A DNA stretch of 64,000 nucleotides from Acidovorax sp. FJL06 (GTDB lineage: Bacteria > Pseudomonadota > Gammaproteobacteria > Burkholderiales > Burkholderiaceae_C), in assembly GCF_003852545.1 (NCBI RefSeq), contig NZ_QAJR01000014.1, positions 38,170 through 102,169 on the forward strand, in the 5' to 3' direction. Positions 45,520 through 54,293 of the stretch are shown in pieces. The notes under the pieces were generated by a model. The model was not told where the DNA came from and did no database searches. It worked only from the letters and a program-made list of their open reading frames with translations. A program made the position numbers and the translations under genes. The stretch's first letter is position 1. Each line of letters starts with the position of its first letter.

Positions 45520-46458
45520 ATGACGCTGAAAAAGATCAAGCATGTGGCCGCTGCAGTGCTGTGCATGGCGCTGGCTTCCGCCTGGGCCCAGTCGGCCCCT
45601 TTGGCGAAGCCCCTGGCGCGCATGGCCAATGGCGAGGTGGTGAGCGAGCAGGACCTGTCGGACTATCTGGACAATCGGATTGATCTTCGGCAGATTGCGC
45701 GCAATGCCTGGGGGGTGGAGGGCGTGGTTCAAGAGATGGCTATGACCCGTGCACTGGTGCTTGAAGGGGGGCGACTGGGTTTGCCGCGCAGGGGTGAAGG
45801 CGTGCCCAAGCGCTTTGACGACGTGTATGGTTTGGCCGTCTACAAAAAGGAGGCACCGGCCTGTGAGGCGCCGGCCAATGAGCAAGAGGCGCGCAAATAC
45901 TTCGATTCGCACCCTCAAGCTTTTATGGTGCCTGCACAAGCGCGCGTGGAGCGCATTATTTTGCCGGCCGCAACGGAGATTGGCGGCGGCTCGGCCATGG
46001 CCTGGCTGCAGGACCAGGCTCGTGCGGTGATTCAGGGCAAGCGCAAGTTTGGCTTGGTCGCGATGCGCGCAAAGGGCGAGTATTCGCTGGATGCGCAGGG
46101 TGATCTGGGTTGGATCACGCTGGATGGCGACCACACCATCATGCGCGCCTTGAAGACGGTGAAGGCGGGCGAGTTGCTGGGGCCCGTGCAGGACGATGAA
46201 TTTGTTTATCTGTTCTCGGTGCTGCAAAAGCGCGAGGCGCGCCAATTGTCGTGGGATGAGTCCAAGACTTTTGCTGCGACCCGTGCTGTCAGCTATTGCC
46301 GCGAAGAGGCGCAGACCCAGATGCGTGCGGATTTGTTCAAGCGCTATGGCGTGGAGATTGACCGCGCGGCCATTCGTGAGTTGGTAGCCAAGGCCAACAG
46401 CTCTAGCGCTGCTGCAGACAAGGCAGATGGCAAGGCCGACGCGAAACCGCAGCAATAG
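45520..46458 (+). CDS. Periplasmic parvulin-type peptidyl-prolyl isomerase
   Basis: A 312-residue precursor with a signal peptide ending SAWAQ (about residue 24). It has a SurA/EpsD-like layout: an N-terminal helical chaperone region (LARMANGEVVSEQDLSDYL), then one parvulin domain (about 145-235, with ARVERIILPA and GDLGWITLDGDH) and a charged Ala/Lys tail. EpsD-type isomerases occur in exopolysaccharide loci, but adjacency to a secreted protein and two lipoproteins suggests folding of an exported protein. It is probably translated from the same mRNA as the preceding lipoprotein. Confidence 0.85.
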   Translation: MTLKKIKHVAAAVLCMALASAWAQSAPLAKPLARMANGEVVSEQDLSDYLDNRIDLRQIARNAWGVEGVVQEMAMTRALVLEGGRLGLPRRGEGVPKRFDDVYGLAVYKKEAPACEAPANEQEARKYFDSHPQAFMVPAQARVERIILPAATEIGGGSAMAWLQDQARAVIQGKRKFGLVAMRAKGEYSLDAQGDLGWITLDGDHTIMRALKTVKAGELLGPVQDDEFVYLFSVLQKREARQLSWDESKTFAATRAVSYCREEAQTQMRADLFKRYGVEIDRAAIRELVAKANSSSAAADKADGKADAKPQQ

Positions 46459-46463
46459 CCCCC

Positions 46464-46482
46464 GGCCTGCGTTGCGCAGGCC
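46464..46482. other. Perfect hairpin after the isomerase gene
   Basis: GGCCTGCG and CGCAGGCC around TTG, 5 bases after the stop codon. It lacks a T tract, so it may be a stability hairpin or a weak terminator. Confidence 0.4.
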
Positions 46483-46543
46483 CCTGCAGGCGGATTTGTT
46501 AGACTCATGGGTTCGCCTTCTCTAGGACTTGCTGTTGCATCGC

Positions 46544-47521
46544 ATGGCTGATATTCGAGCGTCTGTATTAATACCAGTCAAAAATGGTGGGCCTTTGCTG
46601 GGCGATGTGCTGGAGGCGGTGCTGGCCCAGCAGGCGCCTTGGCCCTTCGAAGTGATTGTGGTGGACTCAGGTTCATCGGATGGCTCCGTGGATTTGGCGC
46701 GCCGCTACGGTGTGCGTGTCGAGACCATTCCCGCTGCGGAGTTCGGCCACGGCCGCACGCGCAACTTTCTGGCGTCGATGGCGGTGGGCGATTTTCTGGT
46801 GTTCATCACGCAGGACGCCCGGCCCGCCAGCCCGCAGTGGCTGGCCAACATGGTGCAGGGCTGCGATTCTGATCCTGCGGTGGCGGGGGCCTTTGGGCCC
46901 CACCGGGCCCACCCCCACGCCCGGCATGTTACGCATTGCGAGCTGAGCCAGCACTTTGCCGGTTTTGGCGACAAGCTGTCGGTGGTGCGCCTAGACGACC
47001 GTGCTCGTTTTGCGGTCGATCCTGGCTATCGGCAGTGGCTGCATTTCTTCTCCAGCAACAACTCGTGCATCCGCCGTGCGGTGTGGGAGCAGCTGCCCTT
47101 GCCCGAAGTGGCCTTTGCCGAAGACCAGACCTGGGCCTTGCGCGCCATCGAGGCGGGCCATGCCAAGGCTTTTGTTCCCGATGCGGTGGTATTCCACTCG
47201 CACGATTTCGGCGTGTGGGAGACGTTGCAGCGCAACTTTGACGAGGCGCGCTCTTTCAACCTCTATTTCGGTTACCGCATCCAGGACAGCCTGCCCCGGG
47301 CGCTGAGGTCGGCCGTGCACTTGGCCAAGCGGGATCTGGCGTGGCTGCGCACGGGTGGGTTGGGGGGCTGGCGCCTGTTCAAAAATGCCGGGTACATGGC
47401 CTGCATCGAGCTGGCGCGTGTGGTGGGGCAATACCTGGGGACGCGCCACGACCGCCTGCCCGCCTGGCTGTTGCGCTCGGTGTCGCGCGATGAGCAACTG
47501 CAGCGCGCGGGGGCGGCCTGA
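46544..47521 (+). CDS. GT2-family glycosyltransferase, rhamnosyltransferase-like
   Basis: The 325-residue GT-A enzyme has SVLIPVKNGGPLLGDVLEAVL, VVDSGSSDGSVDLA and TQDARPASPQWL (in place of DxD). This pattern and length are common to RfbF-like rhamnosyltransferases of O-antigen clusters. The start is uncertain: ATG 46544 has no good ribosome site, while TTG 46535 lies 7 bases after AGGA. It begins the second block of glycan genes after the secretion genes. Confidence 0.87.
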   Translation: MADIRASVLIPVKNGGPLLGDVLEAVLAQQAPWPFEVIVVDSGSSDGSVDLARRYGVRVETIPAAEFGHGRTRNFLASMAVGDFLVFITQDARPASPQWLANMVQGCDSDPAVAGAFGPHRAHPHARHVTHCELSQHFAGFGDKLSVVRLDDRARFAVDPGYRQWLHFFSSNNSCIRRAVWEQLPLPEVAFAEDQTWALRAIEAGHAKAFVPDAVVFHSHDFGVWETLQRNFDEARSFNLYFGYRIQDSLPRALRSAVHLAKRDLAWLRTGGLGGWRLFKNAGYMACIELARVVGQYLGTRHDRLPAWLLRSVSRDEQLQRAGAA

Positions 47522-47523
47522 CC

Positions 47524-48747
47524 ATGGCGTTGAACCTCAAGAAAAAGATCTGGCGCGTCAAGGAGATGGTGCGCAAGGAAGGTGTGCTGGCTGCCACGCG
47601 CGCTGTGGTGCGCCGCCTGCGCCAGGGGCCTGGCCGGTATGTCGATGTCTTCCGGCATTACGACTTTGCACTGCCCTACGTGCTGCCGGCTGTGCCGGGC
47701 GAGGCCAGGGCGGGAACCCTTCTGTGGTTCATTCCCGATTTCAACCTGGGCTCGGGCGGGCACCTCAATATCTTCCGCACGATCTGGCACCTGGAGCAGA
47801 TGGGCTACACGTCCACCATCGTGATCGGCAAGCCCGTCATGCACCAGAACGCAGGCGAAGCCCGCGACGAAATCCGCGAGCATTTCTTCCCGTTGCAGGC
47901 CCAGGTGCTGCTGGGGCTGGACCAGCTGCCCCCCTGCGAGTTTGCCCTGGCCACGGGCTGGGACACGGCCTATGCGGTGCGGGCGTTCACGGGCGCCCAG
48001 CACAAGCTGTATTTTGTGCAGGACTACGAGCCCCATTTCTACCCGGTGGGGTCGGAGTCGGTGCTGGCCGAGAACACTTACCATTTCGGGTTTTTTGGCA
48101 TCACGGCCGGTGGCTGGCTGGCGCACAAGCTGGCGCAGGAATACGGCATGACCACCCATCCGGTGGGTTTTGGCGTGGAGCTGGAGCGCTACCGCCGCCT
48201 GCCCCGGCGGGAGCCGGAAATCCGCCGGGTGTTCTTCTATGCCCGGCCCCCCACGCCTCGGCGTGCGTTTGAAATTGGCCTGCTGGTGCTGAACGCCGTG
48301 TGGGAGCGCTTGCCTGATGTGCAGTTTGTGCTGGCGGGTTGGGACACGGCGGGCTATCACATTCCGTTTCCCCACCTGAATTGCGGCACGTTGGCGCTGG
48401 ACGACCTGCCGGACCTGTACAGCCAGTGCGATGCAGCTCTGGTGCTGTCGCTCACCAATGCATCGCTGCTGCCGTTGGAGTTGATGGCCAGCGGCTGTGC
48501 CGTGGTGTCCAACCGGGGTGCCAATGTGGAATGGCTGCTCAATGACGAGGTGGTGGTGTTAGCGGAGTCGTCGCCCGAGAAGCTGGCAGACGCCGTGTGT
48601 GCCTTGCTGCAGGACGACGCGCGGCGCCACGCCATGAGCCAGCGTGCCGAGGCGTTCGCCCGGGGGTTGACTTGGGACACTGTGGCCCGTGATTTCGAGG
48701 TGGGCCTGCAGCGCGCCCGTGCACAGAAACCGCGAGGCGAATCCTGA
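47524..48747 (+). CDS. WsaF-like GT4 rhamnosyltransferase
   Basis: The 407-residue GT-B transferase has LLWFIPDFNLGSGGHLNIFR in the N-terminal half, LYFVQDYEPHFYPVGSES at the centre, and a C-terminal ASLLPLELMASGCAVVSNRG donor-binding region. These segments match the WsaF family, known from S-layer glycan synthesis in Geobacillus and also present in O-antigen loci. It begins 2 bases after the preceding gene. The donor is probably dTDP-L-rhamnose from the rfb genes. Confidence 0.84.
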   Translation: MALNLKKKIWRVKEMVRKEGVLAATRAVVRRLRQGPGRYVDVFRHYDFALPYVLPAVPGEARAGTLLWFIPDFNLGSGGHLNIFRTIWHLEQMGYTSTIVIGKPVMHQNAGEARDEIREHFFPLQAQVLLGLDQLPPCEFALATGWDTAYAVRAFTGAQHKLYFVQDYEPHFYPVGSESVLAENTYHFGFFGITAGGWLAHKLAQEYGMTTHPVGFGVELERYRRLPRREPEIRRVFFYARPPTPRRAFEIGLLVLNAVWERLPDVQFVLAGWDTAGYHIPFPHLNCGTLALDDLPDLYSQCDAALVLSLTNASLLPLELMASGCAVVSNRGANVEWLLNDEVVVLAESSPEKLADAVCALLQDDARRHAMSQRAEAFARGLTWDTVARDFEVGLQRARAQKPRGES

Positions 48748-49667
48748 TGCGTTGTGCCATTTTGGGTGGGGCAGGTTTTCTGGGGCGCCATATCGGGCGC
48801 TCCATGGCGGCCGAGGGCATGGCGGTGTGGTCGGTGGACCGGACGCTGCCACAACCGGGCAGCGCCCCCTGGCTGGCGGGTGAGGTGCAGGCGGATTGTT
48901 TTGATCTGGCCTCATGGTGGGATCGGGTGGGCGGTGCCGATGTGATTGTTCACCTGGCTTCGTCCACGGTGCCTGCCACGGCGAGTGAAGATCCGGTGCA
49001 GGATGCGCAGACCAACCTGGTGGGCACTTTGCGCCTGCTGCAGGCACTGCGCCACAAGGGCGCCCGCCCCAGGCTGTTGTTTGCCTCGTCGGGCGGGGCC
49101 GTGTATGGGCGGCCGCAGTTCGTTCCGCTGAGCGAAACGCACCCGACCCTGCCGATGGGCGCCTACGGGGCCACCAAGCTGGCGATCGAGCACCACCTGC
49201 GCATCGAGGAGGCGCAGCATGGCCTGCCCTGCCGCATCCTGCGCTTGAGCAATCCGTATGGCGAATGGCAGCAGCCCCATGGGGTGCAAGGGGTGATTGC
49301 GGTGTTCGCGCACCGCGCCTTGCATGGTCAGCCGCTGGATGTGTGGGGCGATGGCTCCGTGGTGCGCGATTTTGTCTATGCCTCGGATGTGGGCCGTGCC
49401 TTCGTGAACGCCGCTCGCCACGAAGGGGCGACGCGGATTTTCAACATTGGCGGCGGTGCAGGGCACAGCGTCAATGACATCATCCACACGCTGGAGCAGT
49501 TGCTGGGCCAGGCCGTGGAACGGCGGGTTTTTCCGGCACGCCCATTTGACCCACCGGTGAACGTGCTGGACATCCAGCGTGCGCAGGATGAGCTGCATTG
49601 GGCGCCCACCATGGCGTTTGAAGAGGGTGTGGCCATGTCGGTGCAATGGCTGCGGACGGTGCCATGA
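48747..49667 (+). CDS. NAD-dependent sugar epimerase/dehydratase
   Basis: The 306-residue extended SDR has a CAILGGAGFLGRHIGRSM dinucleotide motif and the YxxxK pair in GAYGATKLAIEHH. It resembles UDP-glucose/galactose 4-epimerases; the actual sugar cannot be deduced. It starts on the last base of the preceding stop (TGATG) and its stop overlaps the wzm start, so it is part of the export operon. Confidence 0.88.
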   Translation: MRCAILGGAGFLGRHIGRSMAAEGMAVWSVDRTLPQPGSAPWLAGEVQADCFDLASWWDRVGGADVIVHLASSTVPATASEDPVQDAQTNLVGTLRLLQALRHKGARPRLLFASSGGAVYGRPQFVPLSETHPTLPMGAYGATKLAIEHHLRIEEAQHGLPCRILRLSNPYGEWQQPHGVQGVIAVFAHRALHGQPLDVWGDGSVVRDFVYASDVGRAFVNAARHEGATRIFNIGGGAGHSVNDIIHTLEQLLGQAVERRVFPARPFDPPVNVLDIQRAQDELHWAPTMAFEEGVAMSVQWLRTVP

Positions 49668-50488
49668 CGCGTCCTGAATCCCTATCGACGGCGGTGTCAT
49701 CGGCCGCCCCTCGGAACGCGCGCCAGTTGTGGGTTTTGTGGCGCTACTGGATGGTGCGCGAGTTCAAGACCCGCTACGCCGGGTCGGTGCTGGGCTTTGC
49801 CTGGGCGTTCGTCCAGCCATTGGCTTCCCTGGCGATCTTCTATGTTCTGTTTGGCTTGGTGCTGGCGGTGCGGGTGCCTGGGCTGGATGTGAACAATGGC
49901 TACCTGTTGCATTTGCTCGCCGGCTTGGCGGTGTGGCTGCCTTTCACCGATGCCATTGGGCGGGGGGTCGGGTGCCTAGCCGCCTATGAGGATTTCCTGC
50001 GCAAGCAGCCGATGCCTGCCGAGATTTTGCCGGCCGTGTCGGTGGGCGGCAGCCTGCTGGTGCTGGGCATTGGCTACGGCTTGCTGCTGGTGTTGTCGGT
50101 CGCCCAGGGCGTGGGACCCTATGCGTCGCTGGCCTGGCTGCCCGTGCTGGTGCTGGCCCAGATTGCGCTGACCTATGGCCTCACGCTGTTGCTGAGCATG
50201 GCGCATTTCCTGTGGCGCGATGTGGGCTCCATGGTGGCTTTTGGCCTGCAGCTGTGGTTTTACCTGACGCCCATCGTGTACCCGCTGTCCCAGGTGCCAG
50301 AGCAGTTCCATCGCTGGTTCCTGTTCAATCCGCTGGCCTGCCTGGTGCTCATGGTGCAAGGCGCGGTGCTGCACATGCCCGTGCCACCCGGGACGCCCGT
50401 GGCCCTGGCGGTGTGGGTGGTGCTGCTTGGCGGTGGCGGGTGGTGGTTCTTCCGTTCGATGAAGTCCGCGTTGGGCGAGGCCCTGTAA
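49664..50488 (+). CDS. wzm: O-polysaccharide ABC exporter, permease
   Basis: A 274-residue ABC-2 permease with six membrane segments and the family start WRYWMVREFKTRYAGSVLGFAWAFVQP, shown partially here. Together with the adjacent Wzt it forms the exporter for undecaprenyl-linked polysaccharide finished in the cytosol. The ATG overlaps the previous stop by 4 bases. Confidence 0.93.
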   Translation: MTRPESLSTAVSSAAPRNARQLWVLWRYWMVREFKTRYAGSVLGFAWAFVQPLASLAIFYVLFGLVLAVRVPGLDVNNGYLLHLLAGLAVWLPFTDAIGRGVGCLAAYEDFLRKQPMPAEILPAVSVGGSLLVLGIGYGLLLVLSVAQGVGPYASLAWLPVLVLAQIALTYGLTLLLSMAHFLWRDVGSMVAFGLQLWFYLTPIVYPLSQVPEQFHRWFLFNPLACLVLMVQGAVLHMPVPPGTPVALAVWVVLLGGGGWWFFRSMKSALGEAL

Positions 50489-50491
50489 ATC

Positions 50492-51712
50492 ATGACCATC
50501 CGCTTTGAGGGCATCGAAAAGACCTACATGGTGTACGCCCGTCCCCAGGACCGCCTGTGGGAATGGGTGACGCGCAGCCAACGCCACCGGGTGCATGTGG
50601 CACTGACAGGTGTGGACTTTGAGGTCCAGGCGGGCGAGACGTTTGGCCTGATCGGCGAGAACGGCGCCGGCAAAAGCACTTTGCTGAAGATCGCCGCAGG
50701 CACCATCCGGCCGACGCGTGGACAGGTGACGCAGGAGGGGCGGGTGGCTGCGCTGCTGGAGCTGGGCGCGGGCTTCCACCCCGAGGAGTCGGGCTACGAC
50801 AACATCCGCTTTATGGCGGCCCTGCATGGTCTGGAGGGCGTGGCGATGGAGGACTTCATTGTGCGGGCCACGGCGTTTTCGGAGTTGACGCGGGAGACCC
50901 TGGAGCGGCCCGTCAAGACCTACTCTTCCGGCATGTTCATGCGGCTGGCGTTTGCTGCCGCGACCGCCATCGATCCGGATGTGTTGATCGTGGATGAGGC
51001 CCTCTCCGTGGGGGATCTGCATTTTCAAAAAAAGAGCCTGAACCGCATCCTGGAACTGCGTGAACGCGGTGCGACGGTGCTGTTTTGCTCCCACAACCTC
51101 TACCAGGTGCGCAGCCTGTGCCAGCGGGCAGCGTGGGTCCATGGAGGGCAGATACAGGCCATCGGGGCGACCGAAGACGTGGTCACGGCCTACGAGTCCC
51201 ATGAGCGGCGCCGGTATGCGCATCTGCGTGTCGAGTCGAATGAGGCTGCAGAAAAGAAAGATGCAGCCCCTGCGGCGGCCGCGTCTTCGGGGGCGCCCCT
51301 GGTGAAGATCGGGGGGCTGACCATCGAAACCGGGGATGGGATCAATCCTGCACAGGTCGATTCCTTCCAGGATTTGTCGGTGGAGATCGTGATCGAGTCA
51401 TATGCCGATGCGCCATTCCATGTGCTGTTTGCGATCGTCCGGCCGGACAAGGACAACGTGTTTGGCACCAGCACGCAATTCCGTGCGGAAGGCAAGCCTC
51501 TGCGGGGCGTTGGCACCCACCGCATCCGCACGCGTTTTCCCCGCTTCCCCTTGCTGTCGGGGGAGTACCTGTGGAGTGTGTATGTGCTGGACGATTCCGG
51601 CATCCAGGTTCTGGACATGGCGGAGCTGATCCAGCCCTTTACCGTGCTGAACCAGAAACACCGGGAGTTTGGCGTGGCCTGGCTGGAGCACGAATGGGTG
51701 CTGGTGGAATGA
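50492..51712 (+). CDS. wzt: O-polysaccharide ABC exporter, ATPase with glycan-binding domain
   Basis: The 406 residues hold an ATPase domain (about 1-240) with Walker A GENGAGKSTLLKI, signature YSSGMFMRLAFA and Walker B DVLIVDEALSVGD, then a linker and a Wzt C-terminal beta-sandwich (about 268-400). In E. coli O9a-type systems this extra domain recognises the modified non-reducing end of the chain. Its presence predicts a terminal cap here, and a methyltransferase and an acetyltransferase lie just downstream. Confidence 0.95.
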   Translation: MTIRFEGIEKTYMVYARPQDRLWEWVTRSQRHRVHVALTGVDFEVQAGETFGLIGENGAGKSTLLKIAAGTIRPTRGQVTQEGRVAALLELGAGFHPEESGYDNIRFMAALHGLEGVAMEDFIVRATAFSELTRETLERPVKTYSSGMFMRLAFAAATAIDPDVLIVDEALSVGDLHFQKKSLNRILELRERGATVLFCSHNLYQVRSLCQRAAWVHGGQIQAIGATEDVVTAYESHERRRYAHLRVESNEAAEKKDAAPAAAASSGAPLVKIGGLTIETGDGINPAQVDSFQDLSVEIVIESYADAPFHVLFAIVRPDKDNVFGTSTQFRAEGKPLRGVGTHRIRTRFPRFPLLSGEYLWSVYVLDDSGIQVLDMAELIQPFTVLNQKHREFGVAWLEHEWVLVE

Positions 51713-52638
51713 CGCGTGCCTGGTCCCTGGACCTGCTCTTCCCCTCCCTGGCCCGCGTGCCCACGTCCCTGCCCTGGCGACTGGCCGGGCGGATAGGCCG
51801 CGAATCTGCCGCTGAGCGCGAGCCTCTGCTGCGCTGGCTGGAAGGTCTGTTTGCCCGTGTGTTTCCGGGGGCCACGGGGGCGGAGCATGCCCAATGGGCA
51901 ACAGCGCATTTGGCGATGCTGGCGCAGGAGATGGTGGATGCCATGGCGTTCCACCGGTTGGGGCGCTGGGGTGGGCCTGTCATCGATCTGCAAGGGGCGG
52001 AGCATGCGAAGCGCCTGGCCCGCCAGGGCAAGGGGTTCATTCTGGTGCTCAACCACTATGACCGGCTCCTGACTGCGCCGGTAGCGCTTGCGCGAGCAGG
52101 GATTGCCACCAACGTGCTGACGATGCCTGTGCTCGACAACCCCGAACTGCAGGCGGCGCAGCGCCGTTTCTTGCTGCGCAAGATCCAGGGTTACACCGCC
52201 GTGACCGGTGGGACATGGCACACCACGAGCGATGGCCTGCGCCCGGTACATGAAAGCCTGAGGGCAGGGCAGGGCTGGGTGATCCTGGCCGATGCATGGC
52301 GGCCCGAATTTGGCCGGCTGCGGGGCCATCCGTTTCTGGGGGGGGGGCTGAGTCTGCCCACGGGCATCGAACGGCTTGCCCAGTCCACGGGGGTCCCGTT
52401 GCTGCACGCGGTGACCTGTTCGCGGAGCCCGGACCATCTGGACGTGCTTGTCGAGCCCTTGCCGGACAACCCCAGGCAGGCCATCGATGCCGTTGTCCAG
52501 CGTCTGGAGCAGGACGTCCGGGCACGGCCCTGGGCCTGGTGGCAGTGGGGGTTGTGGGATCAGATGTGGCAGCAACAGGCACCAGAATCAGAAGTAGAAC
52601 GAAAGCCAAAGCTGGGGGACAAGCATGACCAAGATTGA
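51709..52638 (+). CDS. LPLAT-superfamily acyltransferase (LpxL/HtrB-like)
   Basis: A 309-residue protein with the HX4-type catalytic region in GFILVLNHYDRLLTAPVALA and a later VILADAWRPEFGRLRGHPFLGGG substrate region, similar in plan to lipid A late acyltransferases. It lacks an obvious N-terminal membrane anchor and the HtrB NHxGNWE wording is altered, so the acceptor may not be lipid A. It overlaps wzt by 4 bases and the methyltransferase by 14, so it belongs to the polysaccharide operon, where such enzymes are uncommon. Confidence 0.8.
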   Translation: MTRAWSLDLLFPSLARVPTSLPWRLAGRIGRESAAEREPLLRWLEGLFARVFPGATGAEHAQWATAHLAMLAQEMVDAMAFHRLGRWGGPVIDLQGAEHAKRLARQGKGFILVLNHYDRLLTAPVALARAGIATNVLTMPVLDNPELQAAQRRFLLRKIQGYTAVTGGTWHTTSDGLRPVHESLRAGQGWVILADAWRPEFGRLRGHPFLGGGLSLPTGIERLAQSTGVPLLHAVTCSRSPDHLDVLVEPLPDNPRQAIDAVVQRLEQDVRARPWAWWQWGLWDQMWQQQAPESEVERKPKLGDKHDQD

Positions 52639-53617
52639 GCGCTACGACTACGCATTCGAGCCGGATGGTGATGAGTGGGCAGCGCGGTTGCTGCGCAGGG
52701 TTCCGCCAGGGGGCGGTTCGGTGCTGGAGCTGGGGCCAGGCCCTGGCGCCATGACCCGGGTCCTGCTGGAGCGCGGCCACCGGGTGACGGTGGTGGAAAA
52801 CGACCCCGAGGCCCTGGAGGTGCTCAAGGCGCTGGGGGTCGAAGTCATCTCGGGGAACCTGGACGGCACCGATTGGCTGGAAGCGATCGCCGGCCGCCGT
52901 TTTGACGCGGTGCTGGCCTGTGACGTGCTGGAGCACCTCCGGAAACCCGAGGAGGTGTTGCACCGCCTGAGCGAGTTTGTCGCACCCATGGGCCGCCTGG
53001 TGATCTCCGTGCCCAACATTGCCTATGCCGGCGTGGTGGCGGCGATGCGCAACGGCATCTTCGACTACTCGGACAAGGGCCAGTTGGACAGAACCCATGT
53101 CCGGTTCTTCACCAAGCGCAGCATAGAAAAGGTACTGCTGGACTGCGGGTGGTCGCCCAGGGTTTGGGAGGCCAACCGGGTGCCGGTCGAGTGCAGCGAG
53201 TTTGCCTGGTACTGGAGCGCGTTGTCCGGCGAGCAGCGCCAGGCGTTGTTGGCAGGTTGGCAGGACTTCGATGTCTACCAATGGATGGTGGTGGTGACTC
53301 CTTCGGTGGACGCCTCTGCCTGGGAGCTGATCGAGGCTCGTGGTGCTGCCGACAAGCTGCGTGATGATCTGCAGGCCCTGACCGTGGTGCATCAGCGTGA
53401 GCGCGCGTCGTTGCTGGACCACCAGAAGGCTTTTTCGGAGGCCAAGGACATCATCGGCAAGCTGCAGTTCGAAATCAAGGAGCTGCGCGCCGAGGTGGAC
53501 ATCGTGCGAGCCGAGAAGACAGCGATCGAGGTGGCGCTGGCTGCCAGGCTGGCCGCGCCACCACCCCCGGGGGGCGTGTGGTCCCGGCGCTGGCGCCGAC
53601 TCATGGGCCGTGCCTGA
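52625..53617 (+). CDS. SAM methyltransferase with C-terminal coiled coil
   Basis: The 330-residue protein has a class I methyltransferase domain (about 1-230) with SVLELGPGPGAMTRVLLERG for SAM binding and FDAVLACDVLEHLRKPEEVL. A long heptad-rich coiled coil (about 240-305) and a basic, aromatic tail (VWSRRWRRLMGRA) follow. The plan recalls WbdD, the E. coli O9a chain terminator, which joins a methyltransferase to a coiled coil that sets chain length; there is no kinase domain here. With a Wzt that has a glycan-binding domain, a chain-capping role is a good inference. Confidence 0.85.
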   Translation: MTKIERYDYAFEPDGDEWAARLLRRVPPGGGSVLELGPGPGAMTRVLLERGHRVTVVENDPEALEVLKALGVEVISGNLDGTDWLEAIAGRRFDAVLACDVLEHLRKPEEVLHRLSEFVAPMGRLVISVPNIAYAGVVAAMRNGIFDYSDKGQLDRTHVRFFTKRSIEKVLLDCGWSPRVWEANRVPVECSEFAWYWSALSGEQRQALLAGWQDFDVYQWMVVVTPSVDASAWELIEARGAADKLRDDLQALTVVHQRERASLLDHQKAFSEAKDIIGKLQFEIKELRAEVDIVRAEKTAIEVALAARLAAPPPPGGVWSRRWRRLMGRA

Positions 53618-53641
53618 GTGGGCGGCCATGGTGGGGGCAAT

Positions 53642-54268
53642 ATGTTGCTAGGGGTTCCCGATTTCACGCAATCGCATGCGGGGGTGGATGTTCTTGGCGC
53701 TGACTGCCGGATCGATCCCACCGTGTCCGTGATGCGCTTTGGCCAGCGTGCCGGGGTGTTGTGCCTGGCCGACGGGGTCAGCCTGTATGCGCACACGCGC
53801 CTGGTGCTGGGTGATGTGGTGGCAGACCCCTGCGTGGGGATCCGCATCGGTGCGCGCACCATTGTGAATGTGGGGGGGTACCTCTCTGGCGAGGGCGGGT
53901 TGGAGATTGGCGAAGACGTGCTGATTGGGCCCCATGCCAAGCTCTTGTCTGCGGGGCATGCCATCGACGAAGGGGATGCGATCATCGCCCGCAACCGCAT
54001 TACCCGCGCCAAGATCACGATTGAAGACGGGGCCTGGATCGGGGCGGGCGCCATTGTTCTGGAAGGGGTGACCATTGGCTGTGGCGCGGTGGTGGCTGCT
54101 GGGGCGCTGGTCCGGCAGGACGTGCCCGCAGGGATGGTGGCGGCGGGCATGCCTGCAAGGCTGGTCCGTGCTCGGCGTGGAGAGGCCTGGCCGCAGCACC
54201 ATCAGCCTGAACAGGCCGCGACCGGGCTGCGGCGTGTCTGGTCCACGGTCAAGGGTATTTGGCGCTGA
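53642..54268 (+). CDS. Left-handed beta-helix acyltransferase (hexapeptide family)
   Basis: A 208-residue protein made of hexapeptide repeats, with the active-site-like GPHAKLLSAGHAID and the end coil IGAGAIVLEGVTIGCGAVVAAGA. It resembles WbbJ/MaT-type O-acetyltransferases, so it probably acetylates a sugar of the polysaccharide. The ATG at 53642 follows a G-rich ribosome site; GTG 53618, touching the preceding stop, is an alternative. Confidence 0.88.
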   Translation: MLLGVPDFTQSHAGVDVLGADCRIDPTVSVMRFGQRAGVLCLADGVSLYAHTRLVLGDVVADPCVGIRIGARTIVNVGGYLSGEGGLEIGEDVLIGPHAKLLSAGHAIDEGDAIIARNRITRAKITIEDGAWIGAGAIVLEGVTIGCGAVVAAGALVRQDVPAGMVAAGMPARLVRARRGEAWPQHHQPEQAATGLRRVWSTVKGIWR

Positions 54269-54293
54269 GCGTTGCACGGTGGATCGGAAAAAA

